From: Gracilaria caudata
Taxonomy: Eukaryota; Rhodophyta; Florideophyceae; Gracilariales; Gracilariaceae
DNA length: 21,789 bases
Assembly: GCA_030374735.1 (NCBI GenBank)
Contig: JASCIV010000385.1
Coordinates: 1 to 21,789 of the forward strand
Direction: 5' to 3'
The notes under the pieces are model-generated. The model was not told the DNA's origin, made no database searches, and saw only the letters and a program-made list of their open reading frames with translations. Shown here piece after piece: positions 10,701-18,635 of the stretch. The position numbers were made by a program, and so were the translations under genes. Numbering within the stretch: position 1 is the stretch's first letter; each line of letters starts with the position of its first letter.

Positions 10701-13700
10701 ACTCATCAAATTCAGAGCTTCGAGGCACTATCCTTCGAGAGTCAGCAAAGTTATTGAGCAAACTAGGGATCATAAATCTTTATTCTACGCCGATCTCTTC
10801 GACGAAGAATTATCACCGTAATATTCCGGCGAGGTCTGCGTTCGGGAAATATGAAGACGTGCAGAGTGGAATACAGTTGAGCATGTTCTTGTTGCAAGAT
10901 ATGTTGAGCTCTGGGGCACCTGTCAGGAGTCTAACGGCCTTTGAAACTCTAAAAGCTATTCTACAGACCAAGGAAGGTCACTCTATTCTCCGAGCGAACT
11001 CTGATCGCTTAGGAGCTGTATGTTTTCTTCGCAGTGGTGACCGAACAGCAGGTTTACCAGGAAGACAACAACTGGCCACTGTTCTTCTTGATCCTCTCTA
11101 CGGAGACAAGATTGTGGAGGAAGAACTTCCAGCTGTGACGGATGTTAGACTCTGGTCTTCCAGAGCTAACGACTTAACAGATGCTATCGTCCTCGATAAA
11201 TGGGTTCGAACCTTTTGCGCCGCTTTCGCTAAAGAATGCCAATCGAAGGAATTGCGGGCACTTTCACCGGCTTGTTTTGCGTCGTATAAAGTCTCATGTC
11301 AGATGATGCCTTATTTGCTTATGGATATGATATGTGACCTTGACACAGAGCGTCTTTCCCTTGTTAGTGACTTGCTCAAAACCCAGGTTCTGTGCAACTC
11401 AAAGGCCCCAAAAGCACTTCGTCGTTTGTTCATTCATGCTTTGGATGTATTGTGTCAAATTGGACTCGCAGTAACGTTCAAAGACGGGGTTTCATGCTGG
11501 TTTCAAAAGACTGACAGAACATATCCCCGTTACTATGTGTTCGAAATTCCGTACGACCAAGTCGCCGCCGCAGCGTTGAGTAGCGGGGCCTATTTCTCAG
11601 CTATTCGCTTCTCTGAGCTGTATGTCAATCAAGAAGAGATACAACTCGAGTTTTGCCGTTCGTCGAGGACTAAGAGGGGGAGCCTAAGTAATTCTGATGG
11701 AGATACGCTTTTACAGCAGAAGATAAGTGAAGCTCAAGCAAGAGTGAGACCCATTGTCCGTGAAGCAATGAATCACATCAGCGAACCAGATAGCAAAACG
11801 GCATTTAACTCCAGCAAAGAGTTGGCTACTCACGTGGCTAACGTAGCCGGCTTTAATAGTGACTGGGCAACTGCATTAGGTGCTCTAGAAGTGTCTAATG
11901 ATCAAGCGCATTCAAATGAGCGTACCATGGGTTCGTTAATTCAAACGTCAAGAGACCGGTTTTCACACACCGATTTTTCAATCGATCTAAACTGTGAAGT
12001 CCAGAAGTTTAGGTGCTTCACTGGACTGGGAACTTTGAAGGTTGCCTGTGCCTACTGGGAGGATCTCCGGCGAAGGCTATCGGCGCTGGATTCCGGAACA
12101 AATGAAGCCTCCTTTTTAAAGCATGGCAGTCTTATCGACGAACTGAATGAAATGAGGTACTCAGCTGCATGGAAACTGCAACAATGGGAATCTCCCAAGA
12201 CACTGAACTCGCGAAATTATTCAGTTTCGCACACTACATCGGAACGAGCAGGATTTCATGAAGCTTTGTTTTATGTCTTTCACCTCCTTCGTGCGGAGCG
12301 ATACGCAGATGTCGATGAGACTCTTGTCAAAGCAAGGAATTCAGTATTAAGTTCTCTGGTAGAGGATACTGCGTCTGTTTCAGCACCAGGTGTGTATCGG
12401 CTTGCGGCACAGCTCAACGTTCTCGAATTCTTTGATCGACGAAACTCGGAAAATCATATTCCGAATCCATCCGTTGACGCTCCGCTAATATTGCACGGGA
12501 AGGGAGATGGAAAAGAACCTGATCTGCAGTACAAAGGAAATATGTCTCTTTTCGCCGGCACTCGCAGGAAGCCTTCCAATGAAGGAATTGCGCGGGTTGC
12601 AAACGCCAACACTCATCATCTTGACAGCGAATTGCTCATCCGCCTTTTGAACAACGAAGCGCAAGCAGACGAAGATAAGTTCTTTCCTCTGCTTCAAGCA
12701 TTTAACAACGGCATCCTAACTGCAGAGATTCCTGCTGTTCTATTTCGTTGCCTAAGAAGAAAATCGGAGATAGCTCTGGCAGCTGCAGCCACTTCCGCTC
12801 GTGTGCTTTCTGAGGGAGGGGTTGGTTGCTGGGCCAGAGCTGCTTCCTGCCTTGGAACGCCAAAAGCAGCCTCTCTACTTGACGCAGAGACATCAAAGGC
12901 TGGTGCATGGAAGCTGCAGGAAGCGCGACTAAGATGGTATTCAAATCATGACGCTTTTTCTCGAAGGCAAGCCTTAGATGCAGTGAAAAAACTTATCACC
13001 GAAGAGTTAAATGGAAAATCTTCGGCACGCCGATCCGACGACGGAAGGGATGAGGAAATGGTATATCAATGCATAGTTTGGGGTCCAACACAAAGGGAGG
13101 ACCCGCTACTGCAGTTTCTTAGGGTCGAGGCATGTAACTTGGCTGCCATGTGGTCCCTCGATATGAGAACACATGAGCCAATGTATCTTTACAAATTATA
13201 TTTGGAAGGTGGTCTTAATGCAGCGCAACAAGCCCAAGAAAATCGATTACTCGCTGCTCGAGCTCACCTAGCGATGGCTTCGTTCGCAAATGAGCAAATA
13301 AGAAATATAGAGGTATACAAAAAGAGCAGAACGTTTGAAGAAATGTCGTCAGCGCTTGAAGACACAGAGGGTAGGATTGAAAGAATGAAGAAAGTGAAGG
13401 AAGGAAGAATTATTACAAGCAGACGCCTGAAGGGGGGCAGGGGACATCGATCCGCTCGCTCTCAAATGAGCTCAGGGAGTAAGCTTTCGCGAGATTTAGA
13501 CTGTTTAATCTACAATGAAGAAAAGAAGGCCAGAATTGAGAGAGAACGACTGGAAAAGTTGAACAATTCGCATCGAAAATGGCAACTTCTTGCTTGCAAG
13601 CATTTTGCCGCATGTCTGCGAGCAGGAACAGGTCAGGATCTGAGAGTAGCATTCCGAATGGTGGCAATCTGGTTAGATTCCGGTACTATGAGAGATACCA

Positions 13701-15418
13701 TTACTGCTGCACTGATCAGAAAAACAGGGGAATCCAAATCTGAAAACATGACTATTGACGTTCCTGTGTCGAAACTGTTACCGCTCGCTCCCCAGCTGAT
13801 ATCCAGGCTAAATTCCTGTGAAGGCTTGGGTCCAAATCTCTTTCAAAACACATTAGCCCATACCATTATTGATATGGCTTCCGATTTTCCTGCCCATTGT
13901 CTGTGGCAACTTTTAGCGCTAACAAACTCTACAAGGGGTTGTGCCACTGGGGAGAGATATGCGGCTTTTTATAGAGGAGATAAGGGCAAGAAGGAAGCGG
14001 CAGAAGAAATATTGAAGAATATGCAGCAACGCCATGGATCCACAGTCTTGGAAATGGAGAGTATCAGCGATGCGTACATAGCTTTGTCTGAAATCGACTC
14101 GAAATTGAAAGAAGGAAAGAGGGTAGACTTGAAGTCACATTCTCTTATAGGAATGAAAAACCTGAAGAGTGTTCCTATTCCGACTGTTCCCCTTCCTATT
14201 TGTGCAAGTGACCATCTGGAGGCTCTCCCGTATATTCACGGTTTTGAACGCTATGCAACAGTTTGCTCAGGTTTAAGCAAGCCGCTGAGTATAGTTTGTA
14301 TAGGATCCGATGGCCATCGATATCCACAGCTCGTAAAAGGGAGGGACGACCTTCGCGGTGATGCCGTAATGGAACAAATGTTTATGATTGTCAATAAGCT
14401 GCTTCAAAAAGACGAAAAGGCAGCCGCTCGAAAACTTTCCATTCGTACTTATCGGATTGTGCCCCTATCGCCTTTTTCTGGAATCATGCAGTTCGTGGAC
14501 AACACAAAGCACCTGAAGGATGTACTTGTTGAAGAATCCACAACCGGCGAGCATCGGACAGTTCGCAAGTCCCTTCACGAAAGATACCGACCGAAGGATC
14601 TCAAACATCAAGCTATTTTCGAAAGAGCCAGTAAAGAATACCGCCATGGTGTGCGCGGAAACATTCCTAGAATGAAAAAGTACTTGAGATCAGCATGGCC
14701 CAAGTTTCAGCCAGTGTTTCGTCATTTCTTCATCGAGGAATGGCCGGATCCCGAGGAATGGTTTCAGCATCAACTGAACTACTCTAGGTCTGTCGCTGTA
14801 ATGAGCATTGTAGGTTTTATCGTTGGACTTGGGGACAGACATCTTTCCAATGTACTGATGGATATTCGAACAGCGGAAGTTGTCCACATTGACTTCGGCA
14901 TTGCATTTGAAAAAGGGAAGCTTTTGCCCACTCCGGAGTTAATGCCATTCCGCTTAACCAGAGACATCGTCGATGGTTTTGGAATAGCTGGTGTGGAAGG
15001 CGTATTCCGAAGATGTTGCGAAATTACCCTGCAAGTGCTCCGGCAAAGCAAGGATGTTGTCCTGACTGTCATCGAGGTTTTACTTCATGACCCAATGTTT
15101 ACGTGGGCACTAACACCAGTAGAGGTTCTGAAGGAACAAGCAGCATTACAGGGAGGCAGCATGGACCTCTTCGAAAGCGATGGAAGCTCAGGATCGTTTC
15201 CGGAGTCTGCAGTCGACGCAGTGGCGAGGAAAGTGGATAGAAATGTAAATGGAAGTCGTGAAGCGCAAAGGGCATTGTCTAGAATATCGGAAAAGCTTGA
15301 CGGTCTGGAGGGCACAGAGCGATTGGCGGTTGAGGCTCATGTTGCTCGTCTAATTGACGAAGCCCGTGCATTCCATGTACTTGGAGCCGTGTTTCCGGGA
15401 TGGGCACCATGGGTATGA
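4763..15418 (+). CDS. ATM: ATM/Tel1-type PI3K-related protein kinase, complete and intronless
   Basis: This 3551-aa serine/threonine kinase of the PIKK family signals DNA double-strand breaks. Numbered from ATG 4763: a TAN-like N-terminal motif (about 28-52, TKRLKAVIAINELL); a long helical-repeat region; a basic cluster at 947-961 (KRRAARK and RKRRR), a likely nuclear localisation signal, followed by an acidic Ser/Asp/Glu linker (about 970-1005); a FAT domain (roughly 2370-3000); and the kinase (about 3165-3480). K3192 (in QLVKGRDD) is the ATP-site lysine. GLGDRHLSN carries catalytic D3358 and N3363, and HIDFG carries metal-binding D3377. The PFRLTRDIVDGFGI and GVEGVFRRCCE blocks are diagnostic of ATM rather than ATR, mTOR or DNA-PKcs. 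The FATC domain ends in PGWAPWV. All active-site residues are present. The protein is somewhat longer than human ATM (3056). An open frame reaches back to a TTG at 4748, but ATG 4763 has a good context (ACCATGG) and is the start I use. The RQD seen in human ATM reads RGD here. Confidence 0.98.
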   Translation: MEEALSTLRSHVEILWEAIEKKQTGTKTKRLKAVIAINELLSKKSVINALTNASRLEMMKGTQQDSDAEKVVLAWAELSSAVLAAVRMACMEAKGAKSVSKSGLASLKPDNMTCLRSVMNRAIRYGPPGVIRHTTRVVLRYSHQWLAEPSLRSIVADQIWQLVKEILQDEENRAMLTPLYIRTWVDVCFEQLTGRGPLHCKSEVVNSIASEVLQLLARPVPSYDILTQGTRGIPVSKMLGGDYSYAMICDRCCLMLVLSESMSRRDARELQATCFRTLTQLLQRYAVNFVGSSALKTVINVSLSPIISCWTDRRYNDAAVSLARVLVLLSPNHLELSNALRRRFLADVKDQSSSAILRAGFEVKDEFVDTAAACFSFAECLNFVKSYMAKKGHLILWLRVTHSVLSRKVLKTDTSVLINRKQLENQTRELIVTITDLLKSKLSIRENKYLEVIRWIARVVETVCELMRRMGGNHVVRVSWESGVWENLYRELWNHASRAKVERPLRVDFCARGNAEDWFDSLVHCLSLLHSGLFCEPCPRGIPRTASEDNSQLQYPLSKITGNEEKPSDFELEYLRNVIARNGVPESCSTQLREKMLGRLFAECEIEGAGYKNFSERLINASSAILGLSRGACSIYEQPRKSSLGDFSKEELDMDSLFYMNVFFSMNLDKDKISGNGSQLCTHLRHHMHTWNDNPPGVHIPFTGSYDLNETLRDFVPHKRRDIKRFYGRHFAVDSMTTRSLETLLLSKGRKLLRMSRQRQDDLRDCATPTPGGSGIEVNGETISKEGSETEVYSVSGIILILVLSNYFLQGLELGLMMPSTADDDQGIKTLVELKSLLTLVLRQLSKTSACVFVSHSELTKSMVSVSISLMRHIESESERKTLSYEKLGFASLSQTILQAITSMSQNLSDHMIHKIKERTEKSVKKIETCCSTSCAFGDSVSSLSLKRRAARKASVRKRRRVCQNSDLNKVQGFEERFSDESDVEKMNRENEEVDAEYASSGDSDDFTYNLVQIGTSASYPKGGEGLLVDWGSTEAIQKTSQLIGHITHQNRKAAELVFKILQRGIKSLNDIQLALSPDGFERSSLLSNFFDDGFLEMRECLWSTLFSIRTYRAILMAGEDIFNFGSMWKEAEEVSRKNVNLYTESFGVQERKHYPVPQKLEVARVAFLEYSRVFLLLCGKQEMLDRLRHHAETPDGALPRTLAGIMTTVDHFRSEYAFRMPRAVRTSYLRVGVTFMETMSNCFESFIDLRQVGSKLSDLGKVLNSTRNAVLKFLCDPEGSIRVLASHLVPRLLGNLHFRNVMEMESFVQSFLPEESACSDDSSPYTLDMSNSPQETEEHAQAQWDLSRQEHGARKSITGSFLRVGSVSKGFTSVLALTEAAITQEALVPFFYAELLQRVFGNSRLGSPAYFAIVRLCGTMGYESPKRLFQLFARLILHKWLCSRRVVEILHKLPVFLTLDINHHEEGVHFDWMRDHQNLLIPYFLIHESPEDLPCLKLLSKLADDLGTSTNLLLSANVPSFSLMYPMHFIDSMHVTARKLWDAIDACVEGNSKKLMSQNTDSVITQLLRSIYTNVEDNFDLSSRVGKIESNLGFLRDTTNTNPPLYDPLVIALSINQLYRPVSDPKLFIMSRSVLKGSIFAEVRIEETGKVIAGDFSDFFKECQRKNGTLLHVLLTISEFLVGVPPHQPTQNRRDAFFCVGVLWRMISRTVLTKSVCERKIFYMLLARGFEHPETVSDAAWLLLDVQKRVAQLHSDYPSFSVSDTDLSSDPDISEHLSQMTSSQERVFYELLSAVSPILVSVLVCSGSAFSDELKAIVSDALKRLVSLCAKLKAWAVILANGPFPLHNRLAHVRKLYHSAKIHVDTALANETTDKALGALNRFRGIYKLQRSIAPPPVFLACLQELNMELNYPVLSGLSQRVRAEAWVKSCGMEYVIAPRVSDAITCTIDLVHTTSHNLVHSTTSHEYHSNSPLFLRTDSSNSELRGTILRESAKLLSKLGIINLYSTPISSTKNYHRNIPARSAFGKYEDVQSGIQLSMFLLQDMLSSGAPVRSLTAFETLKAILQTKEGHSILRANSDRLGAVCFLRSGDRTAGLPGRQQLATVLLDPLYGDKIVEEELPAVTDVRLWSSRANDLTDAIVLDKWVRTFCAAFAKECQSKELRALSPACFASYKVSCQMMPYLLMDMICDLDTERLSLVSDLLKTQVLCNSKAPKALRRLFIHALDVLCQIGLAVTFKDGVSCWFQKTDRTYPRYYVFEIPYDQVAAAALSSGAYFSAIRFSELYVNQEEIQLEFCRSSRTKRGSLSNSDGDTLLQQKISEAQARVRPIVREAMNHISEPDSKTAFNSSKELATHVANVAGFNSDWATALGALEVSNDQAHSNERTMGSLIQTSRDRFSHTDFSIDLNCEVQKFRCFTGLGTLKVACAYWEDLRRRLSALDSGTNEASFLKHGSLIDELNEMRYSAAWKLQQWESPKTLNSRNYSVSHTTSERAGFHEALFYVFHLLRAERYADVDETLVKARNSVLSSLVEDTASVSAPGVYRLAAQLNVLEFFDRRNSENHIPNPSVDAPLILHGKGDGKEPDLQYKGNMSLFAGTRRKPSNEGIARVANANTHHLDSELLIRLLNNEAQADEDKFFPLLQAFNNGILTAEIPAVLFRCLRRKSEIALAAAATSARVLSEGGVGCWARAASCLGTPKAASLLDAETSKAGAWKLQEARLRWYSNHDAFSRRQALDAVKKLITEELNGKSSARRSDDGRDEEMVYQCIVWGPTQREDPLLQFLRVEACNLAAMWSLDMRTHEPMYLYKLYLEGGLNAAQQAQENRLLAARAHLAMASFANEQIRNIEVYKKSRTFEEMSSALEDTEGRIERMKKVKEGRIITSRRLKGGRGHRSARSQMSSGSKLSRDLDCLIYNEEKKARIERERLEKLNNSHRKWQLLACKHFAACLRAGTGQDLRVAFRMVAIWLDSGTMRDTITAALIRKTGESKSENMTIDVPVSKLLPLAPQLISRLNSCEGLGPNLFQNTLAHTIIDMASDFPAHCLWQLLALTNSTRGCATGERYAAFYRGDKGKKEAAEEILKNMQQRHGSTVLEMESISDAYIALSEIDSKLKEGKRVDLKSHSLIGMKNLKSVPIPTVPLPICASDHLEALPYIHGFERYATVCSGLSKPLSIVCIGSDGHRYPQLVKGRDDLRGDAVMEQMFMIVNKLLQKDEKAAARKLSIRTYRIVPLSPFSGIMQFVDNTKHLKDVLVEESTTGEHRTVRKSLHERYRPKDLKHQAIFERASKEYRHGVRGNIPRMKKYLRSAWPKFQPVFRHFFIEEWPDPEEWFQHQLNYSRSVAVMSIVGFIVGLGDRHLSNVLMDIRTAEVVHIDFGIAFEKGKLLPTPELMPFRLTRDIVDGFGIAGVEGVFRRCCEITLQVLRQSKDVVLTVIEVLLHDPMFTWALTPVEVLKEQAALQGGSMDLFESDGSSGSFPESAVDAVARKVDRNVNGSREAQRALSRISEKLDGLEGTERLAVEAHVARLIDEARAFHVLGAVFPGWAPWV

Positions 15419-15569
15419 CTTACATGTGCCTACCGAGGTATATCTTTGAAGCGCATGCTCGCTGATATTTGCGAAATGACGAACATATCAGGAGGTTTTA
15501 AAAGTACAGTATCCATACATTGATACCTTGAGAAGTATGAAACGGGTGCTGATCTCCTCTGAATTTACT

Positions 15570-15845
15570 CTAGGTCGTATTTCCGTGGATAATCAATTGG
15601 TGGTACATGTACATACCCTCACAAATCTCTGGCGCAGTGTTTACTTCAGCAGTATTTATCAGATAGCACTGGCGATACGGTGGTCTTTCCTTTTGAAAGC
15701 TCTCAAACAAGTCAATGGCTTTCTCGATTCGAAGATCTCGAGTCAGAACACCCAACAGAGAGGAGTATGCTTGACATACGTGGAACAATGAGACGTATCT
15801 TTGTAGTCTCTGTTTAACGACTTGATGATGAAGGCAAAAGGGCGA
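15570..15845 (-). pseudogene. PPR-like coding remnant or exon
   Basis: A minus-strand frame of about 90 codons, open to a stop at 15570-15572, includes a segment reading AYSSLLGVLTRDLRIEKA then IDLFESFQKE. The pattern (Y-x-x-L-L, a basic/acidic turn, A-x-x-L-F-E-x-x) matches the two-helix pentatricopeptide repeat unit used by organellar RNA-binding proteins. There is no usable ATG in the N-terminal part. The overlapping neighbour frame carries FAFIIKSLNRDYKD (about 15795-15835), which also resembles a repeat half and suggests a frameshift. I read this as a decayed fragment, or possibly an exon with splice sites I cannot identify. The family match rests on a single repeat unit and could be accidental. 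Confidence 0.28.
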
Positions 15846-15911
15846 CTAGTAGCACCCTGGCCCTTCTGTTCCATAGCAGTTATGCAGAGATTTGGTTGCT
15901 TTCCTGTCCAT

Positions 15912-16241
15912 CTAGGACATTGTGGAACACAGATGATAAGACGACAAGTGCAGGTGAGTCTTTCGCTGGAATGTTGCAGATTTTCCGTCTTCTTCCTGCC
16001 GAAAGACTCGCTTGGGCAGACCTGCAAACTCGTAAGTTCAGCTTGTCATGGAAGAATACATAATTCCCCCTAATTCACCTTCGACCTGCTTTTCGGTCAC
16101 CTCCACGGTTTGGTTCATCACCAAGGTCATGATCTCGGAGAAGACCTTGCTGTTCGGGTTCTTCTTCTGGATGGAGCTGGGGACGGACATCCTTGCGATC
16201 CAGGCCTCCTCCATGAGCGGGGAGGCGCTGGCGGAGTGCAT
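15912..16241 (-). CDS. Possible small spliced or fragmentary gene with biased codons
   Basis: From ATG 16241 the minus strand reads MHSASASPLMEEAWIARMSV and continues for 54 complete codons, of which 50 end in G or C. This is strikingly unlike the A/T-tolerant third positions of ATM and the other neighbours. The unspliced frame stops at 16038 (67 aa). A plausible intron runs from 16078 (AAG then GTGAAT) to 16022 (TTTGCAG), 57 nt, with a CTGAAC branch-like sequence. Removing it keeps the frame and gives about 90 aa ending at 15912. I recognise no family. It has no transmembrane segment; the opposite-strand frames here look like antisense shadows. It could be a highly expressed small gene, an exon or an inserted fragment. 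Confidence 0.3.
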
Positions 16242-16763
16242 ATCATATCCGCCTCAAGCGCGAGCTTTTGCCGGGAGCGCTGTCACGAGCGTTAGATACC
16301 CAGAGCCTAGACTGTAGACCTCAATGGCGTGCCTTTTGTTTCACCGTTTATTTCGAAGTCTTGTCGCACTCAAAGAAGGGCTTCTGGAAGCACAGGCGAA
16401 GTGAAAATCAGGTAACAAAGGTTGAACTTAACCACTGTCCGACCTCCTGACCACCTTGGGACGAAGACCTAAGGGCTAACTATTAGCTGCAGAAGATAAG
16501 GGCGTTTAGTCCTTTACTATTCTTGACACCGTTTACAGACTTCTACCCTTCTTCTTCTTCTTCTTTACCTGTTCAAAAGTTCTCAGCTATCTGCGTTGCA
16601 CATCCAAACAAAACCAGGCGTCTCACGATGTCGATCACTATGTATTACGGTGCCCAAAAAGAGCGGTGTCATAACGACTGTGCCTTCCCCCTCTACGAGA
16701 GCGTCAAGGATTACTCGTCGATAATATTTAGTCGTTTGAAAGAGTATTGGTTTTCCTCATGAG

Positions 16764-16791
16764 AGAACGCTTCTTCGAACAGAAGCGTTCT
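16764..16791. other. 11-bp perfect stem-loop downstream of glutathione transferase
   Basis: AGAACGCTTCT at 16764-16774 and AGAAGCGTTCT at 16781-16791 pair perfectly around a six-base loop. It lies 157 bases beyond the stop of the minus-strand glutathione transferase gene, so it may fall in that mRNA's 3' untranslated region and influence 3' end formation or stability. This is inferred from position only. Confidence 0.4.
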
Positions 16792-16947
16792 GCAATACGT
16801 TGTAATTATTAAACTGATGTTCTCAAAAGGGACACAGATAAGCGGGTTAGCAGCCAGTAGTCTAACCCTTACCGACACACAGAATACACCCCTCAACAGG
16901 CCTGGACAACACAAACCTCCGACACTATTTTGTGCAACATTGTTTGA

Positions 16948-18027
16948 TTACATTTTGTCCCTTCCGTGAGGCATGTCCAAGTAGGAAAGGTCAGGACCAT
17001 TCGGTACAATGCCAAGGGGGTTGATGGTTGGGTGGCTGCCAAAGTAATGCTTCTTGATATGCTCAAACGAGATAGTGTTCTTGATCTCTGGTATCTGATA
17101 CAGCTCTCTCGTGAAACCTGAAAGGTTAGGATAGTCCATGATTCGTTTCTTGTTGGTCTTGAAGTGCACAACATAAACTGCATCAAATCGAATCAACGTC
17201 ACGAACAGACGAATGTCGGCCAAAGTCAGTGAATCGCCAACCAAATATCTTGATTTAGACAGATGTTCTTCAAGTATATCTAAGCGTTCAAATAGTTCGC
17301 GATAAGCCTCGTCGTAGGCCTCTTGTGTCTTCGCAAAGCCGCAGCGGTAAACTCCATTGTTGAACGAATTGTAAAAAGAATCCGCAACCTCGGTGATTTG
17401 TGTCTGCAACGTTTCCGGGAATAAGTTGATGTGAGGATTCTTTGCATAGTCATTGAACAAACCATTCAACATTACAATGATCTCGGAACTCTCATTGTTC
17501 ACAATGGTATTGTGTTTGGTATCCCATAGCACCGGAACAGTAAAACGCCCGCTATATTCAGGCTCTGCCTTAAAGTATAATTCACGGATCCTCGAGAATC
17601 CAAACAAGGGTTCAGGCTCACACATGTCGGGAATGTTCTCTTCATCCTTGGTTACAAAGCGCCATCCATCTGAACCCATGTAATGATGCACCACAGTGAT
17701 AGGGAGGATCTCCTGTAGACCCTTAAGAGCGCGTGTTATCAAACAGCGGTGAGCCCACGGGCAGGCCAAGGAAACATAAAGGCGATAGCGATTGGGTTCT
17801 GGCGCAAACCTGGAGCCAGGCTCCGCCGAAATCTTGTTCCGAAAGGCAGATGGTTTACGCTGGAAGCGACCCTTCACGACGTCATCCATCGCGGCCAAGT
17901 GAGGTTTGGAAGTGGACATTCTCGTTTGAAAGCTGCCTGGTGCTCGTTGGACAATCGGGGAAGCAACTATTGGACTCCGTCTGATGGCGAGACCAGACAG
18001 CGGGGAGGATGACACGAACGCTGGCAT
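16948..18027 (-). CDS. Glutathionyl-hydroquinone reductase (xi-class glutathione transferase), plastid-targeted form likely
   Basis: This 359-aa protein is a xi-class GST (ECM4/YqjG family), which reduces glutathionyl-hydroquinones with glutathione to free hydroquinone. Visible features are the thioredoxin-fold active site SLACPWAHR with nucleophile C89, the FTVPVLWD strand with NNESSEI (glutathione-binding turn), and the C-terminal all-helical domain with YLVGDSLTLADIRLFVTLIRFDAVYV, all characteristic of this class. The first ATG at 18025-18027 gives an N-terminus, MPAFVSSSPLSGLAIRRSPI, rich in Ser/Arg/Ala/Pro and without acidic residues until the core, with Phe at position 4: the look of a red-algal plastid transit peptide. 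An internal Met37 (MSTSKPHL) would give a 323-aa protein of usual family length, so plastid and cytosolic forms from one gene are possible. The frame stays open to a TTG at 18060, not used here. Divergent from the phosphodiesterase. Confidence 0.94.
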   Translation of the reverse strand: MPAFVSSSPLSGLAIRRSPIVASPIVQRAPGSFQTRMSTSKPHLAAMDDVVKGRFQRKPSAFRNKISAEPGSRFAPEPNRYRLYVSLACPWAHRCLITRALKGLQEILPITVVHHYMGSDGWRFVTKDEENIPDMCEPEPLFGFSRIRELYFKAEPEYSGRFTVPVLWDTKHNTIVNNESSEIIVMLNGLFNDYAKNPHINLFPETLQTQITEVADSFYNSFNNGVYRCGFAKTQEAYDEAYRELFERLDILEEHLSKSRYLVGDSLTLADIRLFVTLIRFDAVYVVHFKTNKKRIMDYPNLSGFTRELYQIPEIKNTISFEHIKKHYFGSHPTINPLGIVPNGPDLSYLDMPHGRDKM

Positions 18028-18312
18028 GCTTAAAAAGGGAATGGACCCACGATCTGTCAAACAACTGTGGCCGGGAGACAGGCAACTGGCTACAAATATC
18101 GAAGAAATATGTCGACCCGTATGCCTCCCAGTAATACACGGTTTGCATGAAGGCCATCATCAGGCAATTGATTTGTACAATGGAAGACTATGTGGTATCA
18201 GCATTTTCTCTGCATTTGCTTCCTGCTTTGCATACGGAAACAATCAAGTTCTCATTCATTCGAGATTACGAGAAGAGTAACACTGGTGTAGCCTTAGACT
18301 CTACACTGTGGA

Positions 18313-18336
18313 GTTGTCTCAACGTATTGAGACAAC
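18313..18336. repeat. 10-bp perfect inverted repeat
   Basis: GTTGTCTCAA at 18313-18322 and TTGAGACAAC at 18327-18336 are perfect complements around a four-base loop (CGTA). It lies in the shared upstream region of two divergent genes. It may be a protein-binding dyad or an RNA hairpin in a 5' leader. Confidence 0.45.
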
Positions 18337-18492
18337 GTCACTAATAGCATGTGAGCTTCGAACACTTTTTCCCGAGTGTCCTTTTAACCCTCTGCCCTCT
18401 TCCCCACCCTTCCATCTATCCCGGGTTCGTGTGCAGTTCAAAGACACAACTCGCGGCTGCAGGTTTCTACGATTGCATTTGCGTGGTCGAGA

Positions 18493-18531
18493 ATCTCGAG
18501 TTGATCGATCGAGTCCATCTCCACTCGAGAT
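18493..18531. repeat. 9-bp inverted repeat around CTCGAG sites
   Basis: ATCTCGAGT (18493-18501) and ACTCGAGAT (18523-18531) form a perfect inverted pair, and each contains the palindrome CTCGAG. TCGATCGA lies between them. A role as a regulatory dyad is possible but unproven. Confidence 0.3.
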
Positions 18532-18635
18532 CGGCTCGCCGAGCAGGCTGCCATGAATCATGGCCCATGATGTCACGACTCATTCAATGGCATGTAGACC
18601 TGGCGCCAACAGTTGACAAATTGACAACTTGCGAT

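Larger units (their letters stand above)
15419..16947. other. Gene-poor region between ATM and glutathione transferase genes
   Basis: This 1.5-kb stretch lies between the 3' ends of ATM (plus) and the glutathione transferase (minus). It has no complete recognisable gene. It contains a PPR-like frame at 15570-15845, a codon-biased segment at 16079-16241, a CTT-repeat tract at about 16548-16564 and a stem-loop at 16764-16791. The remainder looks like ordinary spacer and 3' flank. Confidence 0.55.

Noticed and set aside
16048..16317. 89-codon plus-strand frame opposite the codon-biased segment
   Set aside because: Its residues look like the antisense shadow of a G/C-ending minus-strand frame; a second plus-strand frame there is rich in Gly/His/Leu, as expected for antisense.
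18028..18060. Eleven-codon N-terminal extension of the glutathione transferase starting at TTG
   Set aside because: No ATG; the ATG at 18027 begins a sensible transit peptide.
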